A stretch of DNA of 29,580 nt from Bacteroidales bacterium UBA2287 (GCA_002345675.1 DDWL01000004.1:1-29580); one strand, 5' to 3'. Positions 8,643-17,475 are shown, counted from the first letter of the stretch. Notes: generated by a model from the sequence alone, not told the origin. Numbers and translations are program-made.

Positions 8643-9059
8643 TTACTTCATAATGAAAACTAATTCGACAACGGATCCGTTATTTCTGAAAGAAATATCG
8701 TCGGCAAGGTTTCGCATTAAAAATACACCACGTCCTGAAACGTTTTCAATATTTTCGGGCTTGGTTGGATCGGGTACATTATTATAATCGAATCCTGGGC
8801 CTTGGTCTTTAACATAAATATTGATACGAGAGTCGTCTATTCGAACTGCAATCTCTACTGTTTTGCTAGAATCTAATTTATTGCCGTGAACTATCGAATT
8901 ATTAACTGCTTCGATGGTGGCTATGAGCACTTTACCATACAAATCGGAAGTGAGCTTACATTCTTCAGATATTTCATCAACCAACTTTTCTATATGGCTT
9001 ATGTTATCAAGCTTTGATTGTATTGTAATTGTTTTTTCCATAGTATTCGCAGAATTCAC
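8643..9059 (-). CDS. RsbW/SpoIIAB-type ATP-binding protein (HATPase_c_2)
   Basis: This small single-domain GHKL ATPase has 138 residues. Visible motifs are the N box E50-AVNN54 (IEAVNNSIVHGN), the G1 box DQGPGF at 85-90 and the G2 box GRGVFLMRNLADD from 109. This is the layout of anti-sigma-factor serine kinases (RsbW, SpoIIAB). No partner anti-anti-sigma (STAS) gene, PP2C phosphatase or alternative sigma gene is adjacent, so its target is unknown. It is cytosolic, with no signal peptide or membrane segment. A second in-frame ATG at 9041 (MEKTITIQSK) is an equally plausible start. It sits 63 bp after the EnvC-like gene and 1 bp before ybeY. Confidence 0.88.
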   Translation of the reverse strand: MNSANTMEKTITIQSKLDNISHIEKLVDEISEECKLTSDLYGKVLIATIEAVNNSIVHGNKLDSSKTVEIAVRIDDSRINIYVKDQGPGFDYNNVPDPTKPENIENVSGRGVFLMRNLADDISFRNNGSVVELVFIMK

Positions 9060-9122
9060 TTTATTTATACTTATTAACTAACAAAAAGGTTTCATAATAA
9101 TGCTCAAAATGCTTTGTGACAA

Positions 9123-10310
9123 CTAAGGTAAAATCCATAATGCAGGATTCTGCATTGTGCTCTCCTTCCAAATTTGTAAATTAATAATCGATTTATCTGA
9201 ACCTTTTTCTGAATATAACTCACCAATAACATGACCCATTTGAATAACATCGCCAACTTTAACAAAGACTTTATTTAAATTCGAATAAACCGATAAATAA
9301 TCGCCATGCCTAACAAGAACTGAAGTATTTGAACCTGGAATAGAAACAATTTTTTTAACTTCTCCTTCAAAAATACAATAAACTTTCGCATTTGACGAAG
9401 TTGTAATATCAACTCCATTGTTTTTTATTTTTAATCCCTTAATAACTGGATGGTTATGCTCGCCAAAAGTTCCAGTAATAACTCCGCCCTTAGTTGGCCA
9501 TGGAAGTTTTCCTTTATTTCCAGAAAAACCATCGGAAAGTTTAACATAACGAGCATCGCGCACTTTGTCGGCTTTTTGGGCTTTCGCTTTTCTTGCCTCT
9601 TCGGCAATTAAATCGGCAATTGCTTTATTTAAAGTTTCAAATGCTTTTTTTCGTTCCTCTAATTCTTTTCGAAGAGCATTTTCTTTGGATTGCAATTGCT
9701 TAACCGATAAAGCATAGCGTTTCTCATCGGTTTGTAAATTTTTAATTTCGTTATTTTTCTCTATCCTTGAATTTCTTAACTTAACTTTATTTTCTTGTAA
9801 TTTAACTATTTCCGATGAAATAATATTTTGTGTTTGTACTATTTCGTTAGCTTGTTTTTCGCGAAATTTAAGAAATTGCTGATAAAAACGAATTCGTAGA
9901 TAGGCTTGATTAAAATCGTTTGAGGCAAAAATAAACATTAAAATATCGGTATTCGTTTTACTTCGCCAGGCAAATTGTACAAGCTTCGCATATTCTCGTT
10001 TTAAATTATTTAAATCTTTATGTAATCCGCTCAATAATAAGTCGTTACGTTCAATGTCGTTCTCAAGTTGTGATATTTGTAATTCGATTTCGGAAATTAA
10101 CTTATTTCGTAACTGTAACTGTTTTTGTAATAAGTTAATTGTGTTTAAATTATCAACTTTTAGTTTTTCTGTTTGCCCTAAAAGTGTAGAAGTTTGCAGA
10201 ATTTCTTGCTCTGTTTTTTTTCGTTGTAATTCTAATTCTCTTACCGTTTGTCCATATAATTTCGACAAACTAAAAAATAAACAGAATAAGAGTAATAGAG
10301 AATATCGCAT
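9123..10310 (-). CDS. EnvC-like murein hydrolase activator (degenerate M23/LytM domain)
   Basis: The protein has 395 residues: a signal peptide (1-20, ending LYGQ), a long coiled coil (about 22-250, rich in Lys, Glu, Gln and Asn) and a C-terminal LytM/M23 fold (about 270-395). The active site is largely lost. The HxGxD motif reads NNGVD (N297, D301). The C-terminal HxH reads NLQ (N377, Q379). Only the His of HGDYLSVYSNL (H335) remains. Known for the family: EnvC and NlpD LytM domains lack catalysis and switch on amidases at the division site. I infer the same role here, in the periplasm. It is 13 bp after the DUF4292 lipoprotein gene, in a cluster (TPR, DUF4292, EnvC) that I believe is conserved in Bacteroidota. 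No amidase gene is in the window. Confidence 0.9.
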   Translation of the reverse strand: MRYSLLLLFCLFFSLSKLYGQTVRELELQRKKTEQEILQTSTLLGQTEKLKVDNLNTINLLQKQLQLRNKLISEIELQISQLENDIERNDLLLSGLHKDLNNLKREYAKLVQFAWRSKTNTDILMFIFASNDFNQAYLRIRFYQQFLKFREKQANEIVQTQNIISSEIVKLQENKVKLRNSRIEKNNEIKNLQTDEKRYALSVKQLQSKENALRKELEERKKAFETLNKAIADLIAEEARKAKAQKADKVRDARYVKLSDGFSGNKGKLPWPTKGGVITGTFGEHNHPVIKGLKIKNNGVDITTSSNAKVYCIFEGEVKKIVSIPGSNTSVLVRHGDYLSVYSNLNKVFVKVGDVIQMGHVIGELYSEKGSDKSIINLQIWKESTMQNPALWILP

Positions 10311-10323
10311 TTTTATAACTCAT

Positions 10324-11052
10324 TTAGTAAATTACATAGTTTTTAAGCTCAAATTCAATTTCAATAGTTTTACTTAAATGGAAAAGTTCGATATTAACAA
10401 GTTTGGGTAAACTGCCACTATTAGTCTCGTTTACAGTGTAGTGTGTTGTAAGCAACTTCGGTCCTTCGGTCGACTGCACCTCGCAGTAAAGCAATTTATT
10501 GTAAGGAAGTAAGTAATTATGATAAACTTTAAGTAGCAAATTACTATGAATATTTTCGATTACTAAAATATTGTTTTGAGATGTAATATTGTAATTTGGA
10601 TTTTGGTTGGGATTATATATCTTTTGACCAAAAACAAAGTTTTGTAAATCATATAATGATAAGGGGAGTCCGAGTAATTCGGATAATTCATTATAATTTT
10701 TAATTATTTGAGTATGGTTACTTTTCTCACTTAAAATAATTTTGTTTTTATCGGCATAAAACGATAATATATTAATGTTAAAAGTTGTAAATAAATCGAA
10801 TTTAATAACTGAATCTTTTATAAAATAAATATTTGCGCGTAACGAGTGAACCTGACCTGAATGTACATATCTGAAGTTAACTTTTTCGGCAAATAATGAA
10901 TCGAAAGATATTGATGAATTAATAATTGAATCGACCTTAAAATTCGAATAGTTATGCTGCTTGCTTTTTAAATCGGAAGTTAATTTTTGTGAACATGAAA
11001 ATTGGAGCAAAGCAGCTAAAATTAAAATGGCTAAATAGAATTTATTCAACAT
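10324..11052 (-). CDS. DUF4292-family lipoprotein
   Basis: This 242-residue protein begins with a lipoprotein signal (MLNKFYLAILILAALLQFSC, lipid-modified Cys20). The body is rich in beta strands. Features such as VNFRYVHSGQVHSLRANIYF and LSELLGLPLSLYDLQNFVFG suit DUF4292, an uncharacterised Bacteroidota family with a LolA/LolB-like fold. Its 5' end overlaps the TPR gene by 11 bp, which suggests translational coupling, and EnvC follows after 13 bp. Context points to an outer-membrane or periplasmic envelope role, but the biochemical function is unknown. Confidence 0.83.
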   Translation of the reverse strand: MLNKFYLAILILAALLQFSCSQKLTSDLKSKQHNYSNFKVDSIINSSISFDSLFAEKVNFRYVHSGQVHSLRANIYFIKDSVIKFDLFTTFNINILSFYADKNKIILSEKSNHTQIIKNYNELSELLGLPLSLYDLQNFVFGQKIYNPNQNPNYNITSQNNILVIENIHSNLLLKVYHNYLLPYNKLLYCEVQSTEGPKLLTTHYTVNETNSGSLPKLVNIELFHLSKTIEIEFELKNYVIY

Positions 11053-12751
11053 ACTTTAATGTTTTAATTTTAATTAATAAATTCTCCGAATTACCTCCCG
11101 CTTCTTTTGCCTTTAACCAGTATATATAAGCACTTTCTTTATTTCCTGTTTTATACAGTGCGTCACCATAATGCTCCAAAATTACGGCACTGCTATTGCC
11201 TCCATTTACAATTGCTGTTCGTAAAACATCGCGAGCTTCGGTATACTTACCTAATTTAAAAAGCACCCAACCCTTTGTATCGAGATACGTACTATTACTT
11301 GGATTTCGTTCCACTACCCTATTAATCATCTCGAGTGCTTTGGATAATTTCGATTTATCGAGAGATAAAAAATAGCTGTAATTATTTAGTGCATGGTCGT
11401 TTTCGGGATTTAGCTTAATGCTTTGCTTATAGTAACTGTATGCTTTCTTTTCATTTTTAACTTTTATATACTGATCGGCAAGTGTACTTAAAATGTCGGA
11501 AAGTTCTTTCGGTTCCTGTATTTTTCCTCGTGCGCTTTCGAGTGTAATAATTGATTCCTCTACCCTTCCCTCTTCAGTTAAAACCACTGATTTTATAATA
11601 TAATAGTACGATTTTGTTGGGAAAAGATTAATTGCACTTGTACTTGTTTCGATTACCCGCTCCTTATTTCCTAAATTATACTCGAGTTGGGTTAAATACT
11701 CCCAATATTCTTGATTATTTGGTTCAATTTGTAAAATATATTCAATTGGTTTTTTAGCATTTAAAAAATCACTACTTTGTATATAGCGCATGAAATTAGT
11801 TTTATTATAATCTAAATTATTTATATTATTTGAATTTAGTATTGATTCTATTTTTTCTATTTCGAGTTTTTTTGTTTTTAAAAAATCTTGTTTTGTGTAC
11901 AACTCGATAAGTAAATGTAATTTTATAACATCATCAATTCCTTCATTTTCTATAAAATTGTTTACTAACTCTATCGATCGCTCATAATCATTATTATCAA
12001 TAGAGTACATAATTAAACCGTAATGTGCTCGGGGTTCGCTGGGATTATGAAAAAGAATTTGGTTGTACTTTTGAATAGCTAAAGAATCGTTTCCATTAGC
12101 ACTTTCGATTGTTGCTTGCTTTAACAGAATATCGGAATTGTCGGGGTAAAGTGCCTCTAGTTGATTAAGCACAACAAGTGCGGAATCAATTTGCTTGTTC
12201 TCTAAATAAATGTCTATTAAAAGCGACTTAAATTCGGGTAAATTTGTCTCGTCGGATTTTGATTTTACAAAGGCTTTTGCTTCTTTAATTTTGTTATCCT
12301 TCAATAAAAAATGAGAATAGTTAAGTAGGTGAGGCAAATAGTTTGGACTTTGAATAATTAAATCATCGAGAAGAAGTAACGCCTTTGTGTTTAGGTTTTT
12401 TTTATCGTAAAGTTGTAAAAGTGTATTTGTGTAATACTTTTTATTTATCGAATCCAATTGTACTGATTTTTCTACTAAAAATATTGCTTCGTCAACATTG
12501 CCAATATACAAATTACAAATACCTAATTCGTATAAAATTGCAGGATTATTTGGTTCAATTTTCAATGCTTCGTAAAGCGATGCTTTTGCAAAAGGAATAT
12601 TACCATTTAGTCTATTTACAATAGCATTATAATGATATAAATACGGATAATATGCATCGGTACGTGGGTAATTGCCTTTATTAAGCGTAACACACGATGA
12701 AATTATAATGACAGTAAAAAATAGTAATATGTATTTAAAATATCGTTTCAT
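11042..12751 (-). CDS. TPR-repeat lipoprotein
   Basis: This 569-residue protein has a lipoprotein signal (MKRYFKYILLFFTVIIISSC, Cys20). The rest is a chain of tetratricopeptide repeats. Clear units include ASLYEALKIEPNNPAILYEL near 57, AYSYYKQSIKLNPENDHALN, and RNPSNSTYLDTKGWVLFKLG followed by KYTEARDVLRTAI near the C-terminus. TPR arrays mediate protein-protein contacts, so it is probably a scaffold on the inner face of the outer membrane. It sits between dut (8 bp upstream) and the DUF4292 lipoprotein (overlapping). Two lipoproteins beside an EnvC-type factor suggest a common envelope job, which is an inference from context. Confidence 0.88.
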   Translation of the reverse strand: MKRYFKYILLFFTVIIISSCVTLNKGNYPRTDAYYPYLYHYNAIVNRLNGNIPFAKASLYEALKIEPNNPAILYELGICNLYIGNVDEAIFLVEKSVQLDSINKKYYTNTLLQLYDKKNLNTKALLLLDDLIIQSPNYLPHLLNYSHFLLKDNKIKEAKAFVKSKSDETNLPEFKSLLIDIYLENKQIDSALVVLNQLEALYPDNSDILLKQATIESANGNDSLAIQKYNQILFHNPSEPRAHYGLIMYSIDNNDYERSIELVNNFIENEGIDDVIKLHLLIELYTKQDFLKTKKLEIEKIESILNSNNINNLDYNKTNFMRYIQSSDFLNAKKPIEYILQIEPNNQEYWEYLTQLEYNLGNKERVIETSTSAINLFPTKSYYYIIKSVVLTEEGRVEESIITLESARGKIQEPKELSDILSTLADQYIKVKNEKKAYSYYKQSIKLNPENDHALNNYSYFLSLDKSKLSKALEMINRVVERNPSNSTYLDTKGWVLFKLGKYTEARDVLRTAIVNGGNSSAVILEHYGDALYKTGNKESAYIYWLKAKEAGGNSENLLIKIKTLKYVE

Positions 12752-12759
12752 TTAATTTT

Positions 12760-13194
12760 CTATTTTGTTCCAGTATGCCCAAAACCACCAGCACCTCGTT
12801 GCGTTTCGTTTAAAACTTCAACTTGAATTAAACCAATGGTTTCGTGTTTTGCTATTACCATTTGACAAATTCTCTCGCCATCTTCAATTGCTACTTCGGT
12901 GTTGCTTAAGTTAATTAGTATTACTCCAATTTCTCCCCTATAGTCGGAGTCGATAGTGCCAGGAGTATTTAGTACGGTTATTCCTTTTTTTAAAGCCATT
13001 CCACTTCGTGGGCGAATTTGGGCTTCGTAGCCATGTGGTAGTTCTATGAACAAACCTGTTGGAACTAAAACTCGTTCTAAAGGTTTTAAAATTATGGTTT
13101 CGCTTACAAAAGCTCTAAGATCCATTCCTGCACTATTTTCGGTTGCGTAGGTAGGTAATGGATTATGCGATTTATTTACTATTGAAACTTTCAT
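12760..13194 (-). CDS. dut: dUTP diphosphatase
   Basis: This 144-residue trimeric dUTPase hydrolyses dUTP to dUMP and pyrophosphate, keeping uracil out of DNA and feeding dTMP synthesis. All five family motifs are present in order: AGMDLRA, RPRSGMALK, GTIDSDYRGEIGVILIN, GERICQMVI and the P-loop-like RGAGGFGHTGTK at the C-terminus. Its start overlaps the end of the flippase gene by 4 bp, an ATGA-type coupling. A dut gene next to the TPR/DUF4292/EnvC group appears to be a common order in this phylum (recalled, not checked). Confidence 0.96.
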   Translation of the reverse strand: MKVSIVNKSHNPLPTYATENSAGMDLRAFVSETIILKPLERVLVPTGLFIELPHGYEAQIRPRSGMALKKGITVLNTPGTIDSDYRGEIGVILINLSNTEVAIEDGERICQMVIAKHETIGLIQVEVLNETQRGAGGFGHTGTK

Positions 13195-14660
13195 CTGAAT
13201 TTAAAATTAAACTGTTTATCGCCAAAACGCATTTCGTAAAGATAGAAGAATAAAATATAAGAAGCTATTAAAATGATTCGGAACAAAAACGACAAAATAG
13301 TATTCTGTATTTCAACGGTATACCCAATATAAAAAATAAGAAGTGCAATAACTATATTAAACAAAATCCCTTTTATATCGTAGGGTATTTTTAAGAATCG
13401 CTGTCCTACAACAAAACATACAACACACATAACAACATAGCACAATAATCGACCCCAAGCAGCACCATAAAATCCTATATGCTTAGTTAATAGTAAATTA
13501 ACGGTTATAGTTACTGCAGCTCCAATAAAGGTAAAGTAAATGCCATACCAAGTTTTATTGGTTAGCTTGTACCAAATGCTCAAATTAAAAAAAAGACCGT
13601 AAAATACGTTCGCCAATAAAAGAATTGGAACCACGTCGAGCCCAGTTCGAAAATCCTTACCAACCATGAACTTAAAAATATCGGTAAAAAGCCCAACGCC
13701 TAAAAATATGAGCAATGTAAAGGCTAAAAAGTACTTTGTTGTAATACTATAAATTGTGTTCGAACCTTTGTGTGCTGCACTTTTGAAAAAAAAGGGTTCG
13801 GCAGCATACCTGTACATTTGAATAAACAGAACCATTAGCACAGCAAGCTTAACATTCGATCCGTAAATTCCCAGTTGGTACATGGGATTGTCCTCGGGAG
13901 GTACAAGGAATTTAATAAATATTCTATCGAAAGTTTCGTTTGTTGTTCCTCCAATTCCGCTAATAAGTAATGGTATTGAATAAATAAGCAGGTGCTTTAA
14001 GTCGGAAAACGAAAACTTAAATTCCTCTTTTCGTGATAGATAAATAACAATTGTAGTTGTAAAAATGCTTGCAATTAAGTTAGCTACAAAAATGTAAGTT
14101 ATGGCATTATTGGGGACATAGAAAAATGCATCTTTTAAGTAATCAACTTTAGGACAAATAATTAAGAAAAATATATTGAAGAATACATTAATTAAAACTC
14201 CTAAAATTTTTATGGTCGAAAATACAATTGGTCTGTTTAGCTGCCGTAAACGGGCAAAAGGAATTGCTGCAATTGAATCTAATGAAATTATAGCGGCAAG
14301 AATAACAGCATATTCGGGTTTGTTAGGGTAACCAAGCGATGAAATTATTGAATTGGAAAACAGTATAACAGCCGTTAAAAACGTTAAGTTAACAGCAACT
14401 AAACTGAAAAGTGCTGTGGAGTATACTTTATGACTTGCATTTGGCAATGACGAAAAACGAAAATACCCTGTTTCAAACCCAAATGTTAAAAAAACAAGCA
14501 AAAAGCCCAAATAGGCATACATTTCGGTAACAACTCCATACTCCTCGACCAAAAACACTCTGGAATGGAGAAATATGAGTAAATAGTTTAGAAGTCGCGG
14601 AACAACGCTGCTTAATCCGTATATAGCTGATTCTCCAGCAAGTTTCTTTAAAAAATTCAT
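13191..14660 (-). CDS. Wzx/MATE-like oligosaccharide flippase (polysaccharide biosynthesis family)
   Basis: This 489-residue polytopic membrane protein has about 14 hydrophobic segments along its whole length. The N-terminus (NFLKKLAGESAIYGLSSVVP, then RLLNYLLIF) and the segment LLISGIGGTTNETFDRIFI are typical of the MOP superfamily used to flip lipid-linked sugars. Likely substrates are undecaprenyl-linked O-antigen or capsule units, or a lipid II-type precursor. No glycosyltransferases are adjacent, so the substrate is open. It appears to lead the long minus-strand operon. A -7 box (TACTTTTG) lies just upstream at 14681-14688, and dut overlaps its stop by 4 bp. Confidence 0.87.
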   Translation of the reverse strand: MNFLKKLAGESAIYGLSSVVPRLLNYLLIFLHSRVFLVEEYGVVTEMYAYLGFLLVFLTFGFETGYFRFSSLPNASHKVYSTALFSLVAVNLTFLTAVILFSNSIISSLGYPNKPEYAVILAAIISLDSIAAIPFARLRQLNRPIVFSTIKILGVLINVFFNIFFLIICPKVDYLKDAFFYVPNNAITYIFVANLIASIFTTTIVIYLSRKEEFKFSFSDLKHLLIYSIPLLISGIGGTTNETFDRIFIKFLVPPEDNPMYQLGIYGSNVKLAVLMVLFIQMYRYAAEPFFFKSAAHKGSNTIYSITTKYFLAFTLLIFLGVGLFTDIFKFMVGKDFRTGLDVVPILLLANVFYGLFFNLSIWYKLTNKTWYGIYFTFIGAAVTITVNLLLTKHIGFYGAAWGRLLCYVVMCVVCFVVGQRFLKIPYDIKGILFNIVIALLIFYIGYTVEIQNTILSFLFRIILIASYILFFYLYEMRFGDKQFNFKFR

Positions 14661-14680
14661 TTCGCCTATGTTGAATGGAG

Positions 14681-14688
14681 CAAAAGTA
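14681..14688 (-). promoter_or_regulatory. Bacteroidota -7 promoter box for the flippase-dut operon
   Basis: Read on the minus strand, the sequence is TACTTTTG, an exact match to the TAnnTTTG -7 element of Bacteroidota sigma-ABfr promoters. It lies about 20 bp before the flippase ATG. A TTG occurs 26 bp further upstream, a longer spacing than usual for the -33 element, so only the -7 box is well supported. Confidence 0.55.
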
Positions 14689-14829
14689 GCAAATATGTTT
14701 AATCATACTATTTTCAATGTTAGCTAAAAAGCGCTTACAGAAATTGAAAAAGCTCATTAGTGTTTAAAAGGTTGCTGGTTAATTGATTTATTTTGTTTGA
14801 AACATTACTTTTACGCAAAATTATGTGTT

Positions 14830-15693
14830 ATGAAATATCTATTGAATTCAATTCTATTAGCGGCGGTTATAGTTGGCTTGCTTTCTTGTACCAATGGCGC
14901 AAACAAAACAGAAAGTTCGGAGAACGAAAAAATTACTGAACCTATAGTTCTAATCGAAACCTCGCTTGGCAATATTAAAGTGAAACTTTATAACGAAACG
15001 CCAATTCATCGCGATAACTTTTTGAAACTGGCTAAACAAGGCTTTTTCGATGGTGTAATATTCCATAGGGTTATTAATAATTTTATGGTTCAAGGAGGCG
15101 ATCCAACAACTAAAACCCCAACCGAAGTCGCCGAATACGGCGAAGCCGATGCTGGTTATACTATTAATGCTGAATTTAACAGCAAACTTTTTCATAAAAA
15201 GGGAGCTCTTGCCGCTGCTCGTGAGGGTGATGATGTTAATCCAGAAAAAAAATCGTCAAGTTCTCAGTTCTATATTGTACAAGGAAAGGTATTTACCCCA
15301 GAGCAACTGGTTCAATTGGCAAATAAAAAAAACGGAAATCTTCGTAACAGCATACACAATAACCTTATTGCCGAAAAAGCCGATAGGCTAATCGATAAAG
15401 GAGCAAACCCTGACTTCAACAAAATTGCTCAGGAAACCAAAGATACTTTAGAGCAAGTTCTTGCCAAAAAGGGTTTATATGGTTTCGAAGATTATAAGGT
15501 CGATTTTTATACTACTGTTGGCGGAACTCCTCACCTCGATGGCGACTACACCGTTTTTGGAGAAGTTATTGAAGGTCTCGAGGTTGTCGATAAAATTGCT
15601 GCAGTTAAAACCAATAAATCGGATCGACCAATTGTGAATATTACTATGAAAATGAAGGTTTTAGTTGGTATTAGTGAGAATAAGACTGAATAG
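14830..15693 (+). CDS. Cyclophilin-type peptidyl-prolyl isomerase, lipoprotein
   Basis: Catalyses cis-trans isomerisation of Xaa-Pro bonds. I chose the ATG at 14830 because it starts a clean lipoprotein signal (MKYLLNSILLAAVIVGLLSC, Cys20). The in-frame ATG at 14797 would put charged and aromatic residues before it. The product has 287 residues. Cyclophilin core motifs are VLIETSLGNIKVKLYNETP, FHRV (78-81), MVQGGDPT (86-93), SSSQFYIVQG, and HLDGDYTVFGEVIEGLEVVD. A helical insertion of about 65 residues (164-230) splits the fold after FYIVQGKVF. I believe this occurs in other Bacteroidota cyclophilins. It is predicted to work in the periplasm on outer-membrane or exported clients. One base separates its stop from pheS, so the two are likely co-transcribed. 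Confidence 0.92.
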   Translation: MKYLLNSILLAAVIVGLLSCTNGANKTESSENEKITEPIVLIETSLGNIKVKLYNETPIHRDNFLKLAKQGFFDGVIFHRVINNFMVQGGDPTTKTPTEVAEYGEADAGYTINAEFNSKLFHKKGALAAAREGDDVNPEKKSSSSQFYIVQGKVFTPEQLVQLANKKNGNLRNSIHNNLIAEKADRLIDKGANPDFNKIAQETKDTLEQVLAKKGLYGFEDYKVDFYTTVGGTPHLDGDYTVFGEVIEGLEVVDKIAAVKTNKSDRPIVNITMKMKVLVGISENKTE

Positions 15694-15694
15694 T

Positions 15695-16714
15695 ATGATT
15701 GAAAAAATTAAACTTCTTCGCTCTGAAATTGAGCAATTCAAAACTCAAACCGAAAAGGATCTTGAGGATTTTCGTATTAAATACCTTGGTAAAAAAGGAT
15801 TAGTAACTCAACTTTTCTCAGACTTTCGCGATGTTCCAAACGAAAGTAAAAAGGAGATTGGTCAGCATATTAACGATCTTAAAAATTTAGTTCTCAATAA
15901 AATTGAAGAGCTAAAAGTTTCGGTTACTGGAACTTCGGAAAAGAGAAACGATTTCGATCTGTTTCTTCCTGGTTCTCCTCTTGAACTTGGCTCTCGTCAT
16001 CCCATTTCGTTGGTACGAAATGAAATTTTCGACATTTTTAAAACCCTTGGTTTTTCAATTGCTAACGGTCCCGAAATTGAGGACGACTGGCACGTTTTTA
16101 GCGCCTTAAATTTTCCCGAGGAACATCCTGCTCGCGATATGCAAGACACTTTCTTTATCGAAAGTAAACCCGATATTATTCTTCGTACCCACACTTCGTC
16201 CATTCAGGTTCGAACTATGGAAACGCAAAAACCTCCCATTAGGGTTATTTGTCCTGGTAGGGTTTTTCGTAACGAGGCTATTTCGGCTCGTGCTCACTGC
16301 ATTTTTCATCAGGTCGAAGGGTTGTATATCGATGAAAACGTTTCGTTTGCCGACATGAAGCAAACGCTTCTTTTCTTTGTTCGCGAAATGTTTGGCGAGA
16401 ATGCAAAAATTCGTCTTCGCCCCTCTTTCTTTCCGTTTACCGAACCTTCGGCAGAAATGGATGTAAGCTGTAACTTATGTGGCGGGAAGGGTTGTAGCGT
16501 TTGTAAGTATACTGGCTGGCTCGAAATTATGGGTTGCGGTATGGTCGACCCAAATGTTCTCGAAATGAATGGTATCGATAGTAAAAAGTACACAGGTTAC
16601 GCATTCGGCATGGGCATTGAGCGAATAGCCATGTTAAAGTTTCAAGTTCGCGACCTTCGCCTTTACTTCGAAAACGATGTTCGTTTCCTAAATCAATTTA
16701 AATCAACACTTTAA
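15695..16714 (+). CDS. pheS: Phenylalanine--tRNA ligase alpha subunit
   Basis: This is the catalytic alpha subunit of the alpha2-beta2 PheRS. The start at 15695 (MIEKIKLLRSEIEQFKTQ) gives 339 residues, the usual length. The longer in-frame ATG at 15665 lies inside the preceding gene and is rejected. An N-terminal coiled coil (1-80) contacts tRNA. Class II motifs follow: GPEIEDDWHVFSALNFPEEH, ARDMQDTFFI, RTHTSSIQVRTM, GRVFRNEAISARAHCIFHQV (motif 2 region) and YAFGMGIERIAMLKF (motif 3). A Cys-rich insert, SCNLCGGKGCSVCKYTGW, could bind zinc. I recall related inserts in some PheS proteins. The beta-subunit gene pheT is not nearby. Confidence 0.97.
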   Translation: MIEKIKLLRSEIEQFKTQTEKDLEDFRIKYLGKKGLVTQLFSDFRDVPNESKKEIGQHINDLKNLVLNKIEELKVSVTGTSEKRNDFDLFLPGSPLELGSRHPISLVRNEIFDIFKTLGFSIANGPEIEDDWHVFSALNFPEEHPARDMQDTFFIESKPDIILRTHTSSIQVRTMETQKPPIRVICPGRVFRNEAISARAHCIFHQVEGLYIDENVSFADMKQTLLFFVREMFGENAKIRLRPSFFPFTEPSAEMDVSCNLCGGKGCSVCKYTGWLEIMGCGMVDPNVLEMNGIDSKKYTGYAFGMGIERIAMLKFQVRDLRLYFENDVRFLNQFKSTL

Positions 16715-16772
16715 TTTTAGTTGAAACTTTTTCTTCTTAAAGGTGTTTTATATTGTTAAATAAACCTGTTTA

Positions 16773-17471
16773 ATGGAAGAGCATTATCACTGTAAAAGCT
16801 GCACTGCTAATACAAATTCTGTTTTTAAAACGTTAACAACCGAAGAGTTTACTTTCCTCGAGGGCGAAAAGCATTGCTCTGTTTACAAAAAGGGACAGGT
16901 TCTTTACCGCGAAGGAAACAGAATTTCGGGTGTTTACTGTATTATCGATGGAATTATAAAAATATACAAAACTGGTTCGGACGGTAAAGAGCAAATTGTA
17001 GCTTTTGCTCGAAAGGGCGAGCTTACAGGTTACCGCTCGGTTCTTAGTAACGAGCCTGCTTGCACAACAGCCGAAGTTCTCGACGATGCTAATATTTGCT
17101 TTATTCCTTCGGCAGTAATTTTTCAACTGGTAAAATCGAACGGCGACTTTTCCCTCTCGATGCTTCAACTAACTTGCAAAGAGCTAAACCAGGCTAATAG
17201 TTTTATAAAGGATATAGCACAAAAAACCGTTCGCGAGCGCTTAGCCGAAGCGCTGCTTATGCTCCATTCTAATTTTGGGGTAACTCCCGAGGGAAATTTA
17301 AATATTGTGCTAACCCGCGAAGAACTTGCAAATATTGTAGGTACAGCAACCGAATCGGTAATCCGATTACTTTCCGATTTTAAGTCGGAGAAGCTAATTT
17401 CGCTTAATGGTAAAAGGATTAAGCTGGAGAATATAAAACTGCTCGAGAAACTTTCTAAATCGCTTTACTAA
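16773..17471 (+). CDS. Crp/Fnr-family transcriptional regulator
   Basis: The protein has 232 residues: a cyclic-nucleotide-binding-type beta-roll (about 20-140, KKGQVLYREGNRISGVYCII) and a C-terminal winged helix (about 155-215). Its recognition-helix region, LTREELANIVGTATESVIRL, matches the CRP/FNR pattern. The N-terminus carries a HxHCKSC cluster (Cys7, Cys10), with further cysteines at the start of and within the roll. Cysteine pairs here recall FNR-type Fe-S sensing, but the spacing differs from E. coli FNR. Sensing by an Fe-S cluster or redox is therefore only a possibility. It lies about 60 bp after pheS and converges on ruvB with 4 bp between stops. The targets are unknown. Confidence 0.9.
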   Translation: MEEHYHCKSCTANTNSVFKTLTTEEFTFLEGEKHCSVYKKGQVLYREGNRISGVYCIIDGIIKIYKTGSDGKEQIVAFARKGELTGYRSVLSNEPACTTAEVLDDANICFIPSAVIFQLVKSNGDFSLSMLQLTCKELNQANSFIKDIAQKTVRERLAEALLMLHSNFGVTPEGNLNIVLTREELANIVGTATESVIRLLSDFKSEKLISLNGKRIKLENIKLLEKLSKSLY

Positions 17472-17475
17472 TTAC

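Noticed and set aside
14473..14757. 94-residue minus-strand frame overlapping the flippase start
   Set aside because: It is out of frame with the flippase, which has membrane segments and a -7 box just upstream of its own ATG. This frame is a shadow.
14797..14829. Upstream ATG for the cyclophilin gene
   Set aside because: It would add 11 residues that spoil the lipoprotein signal beginning at 14830.
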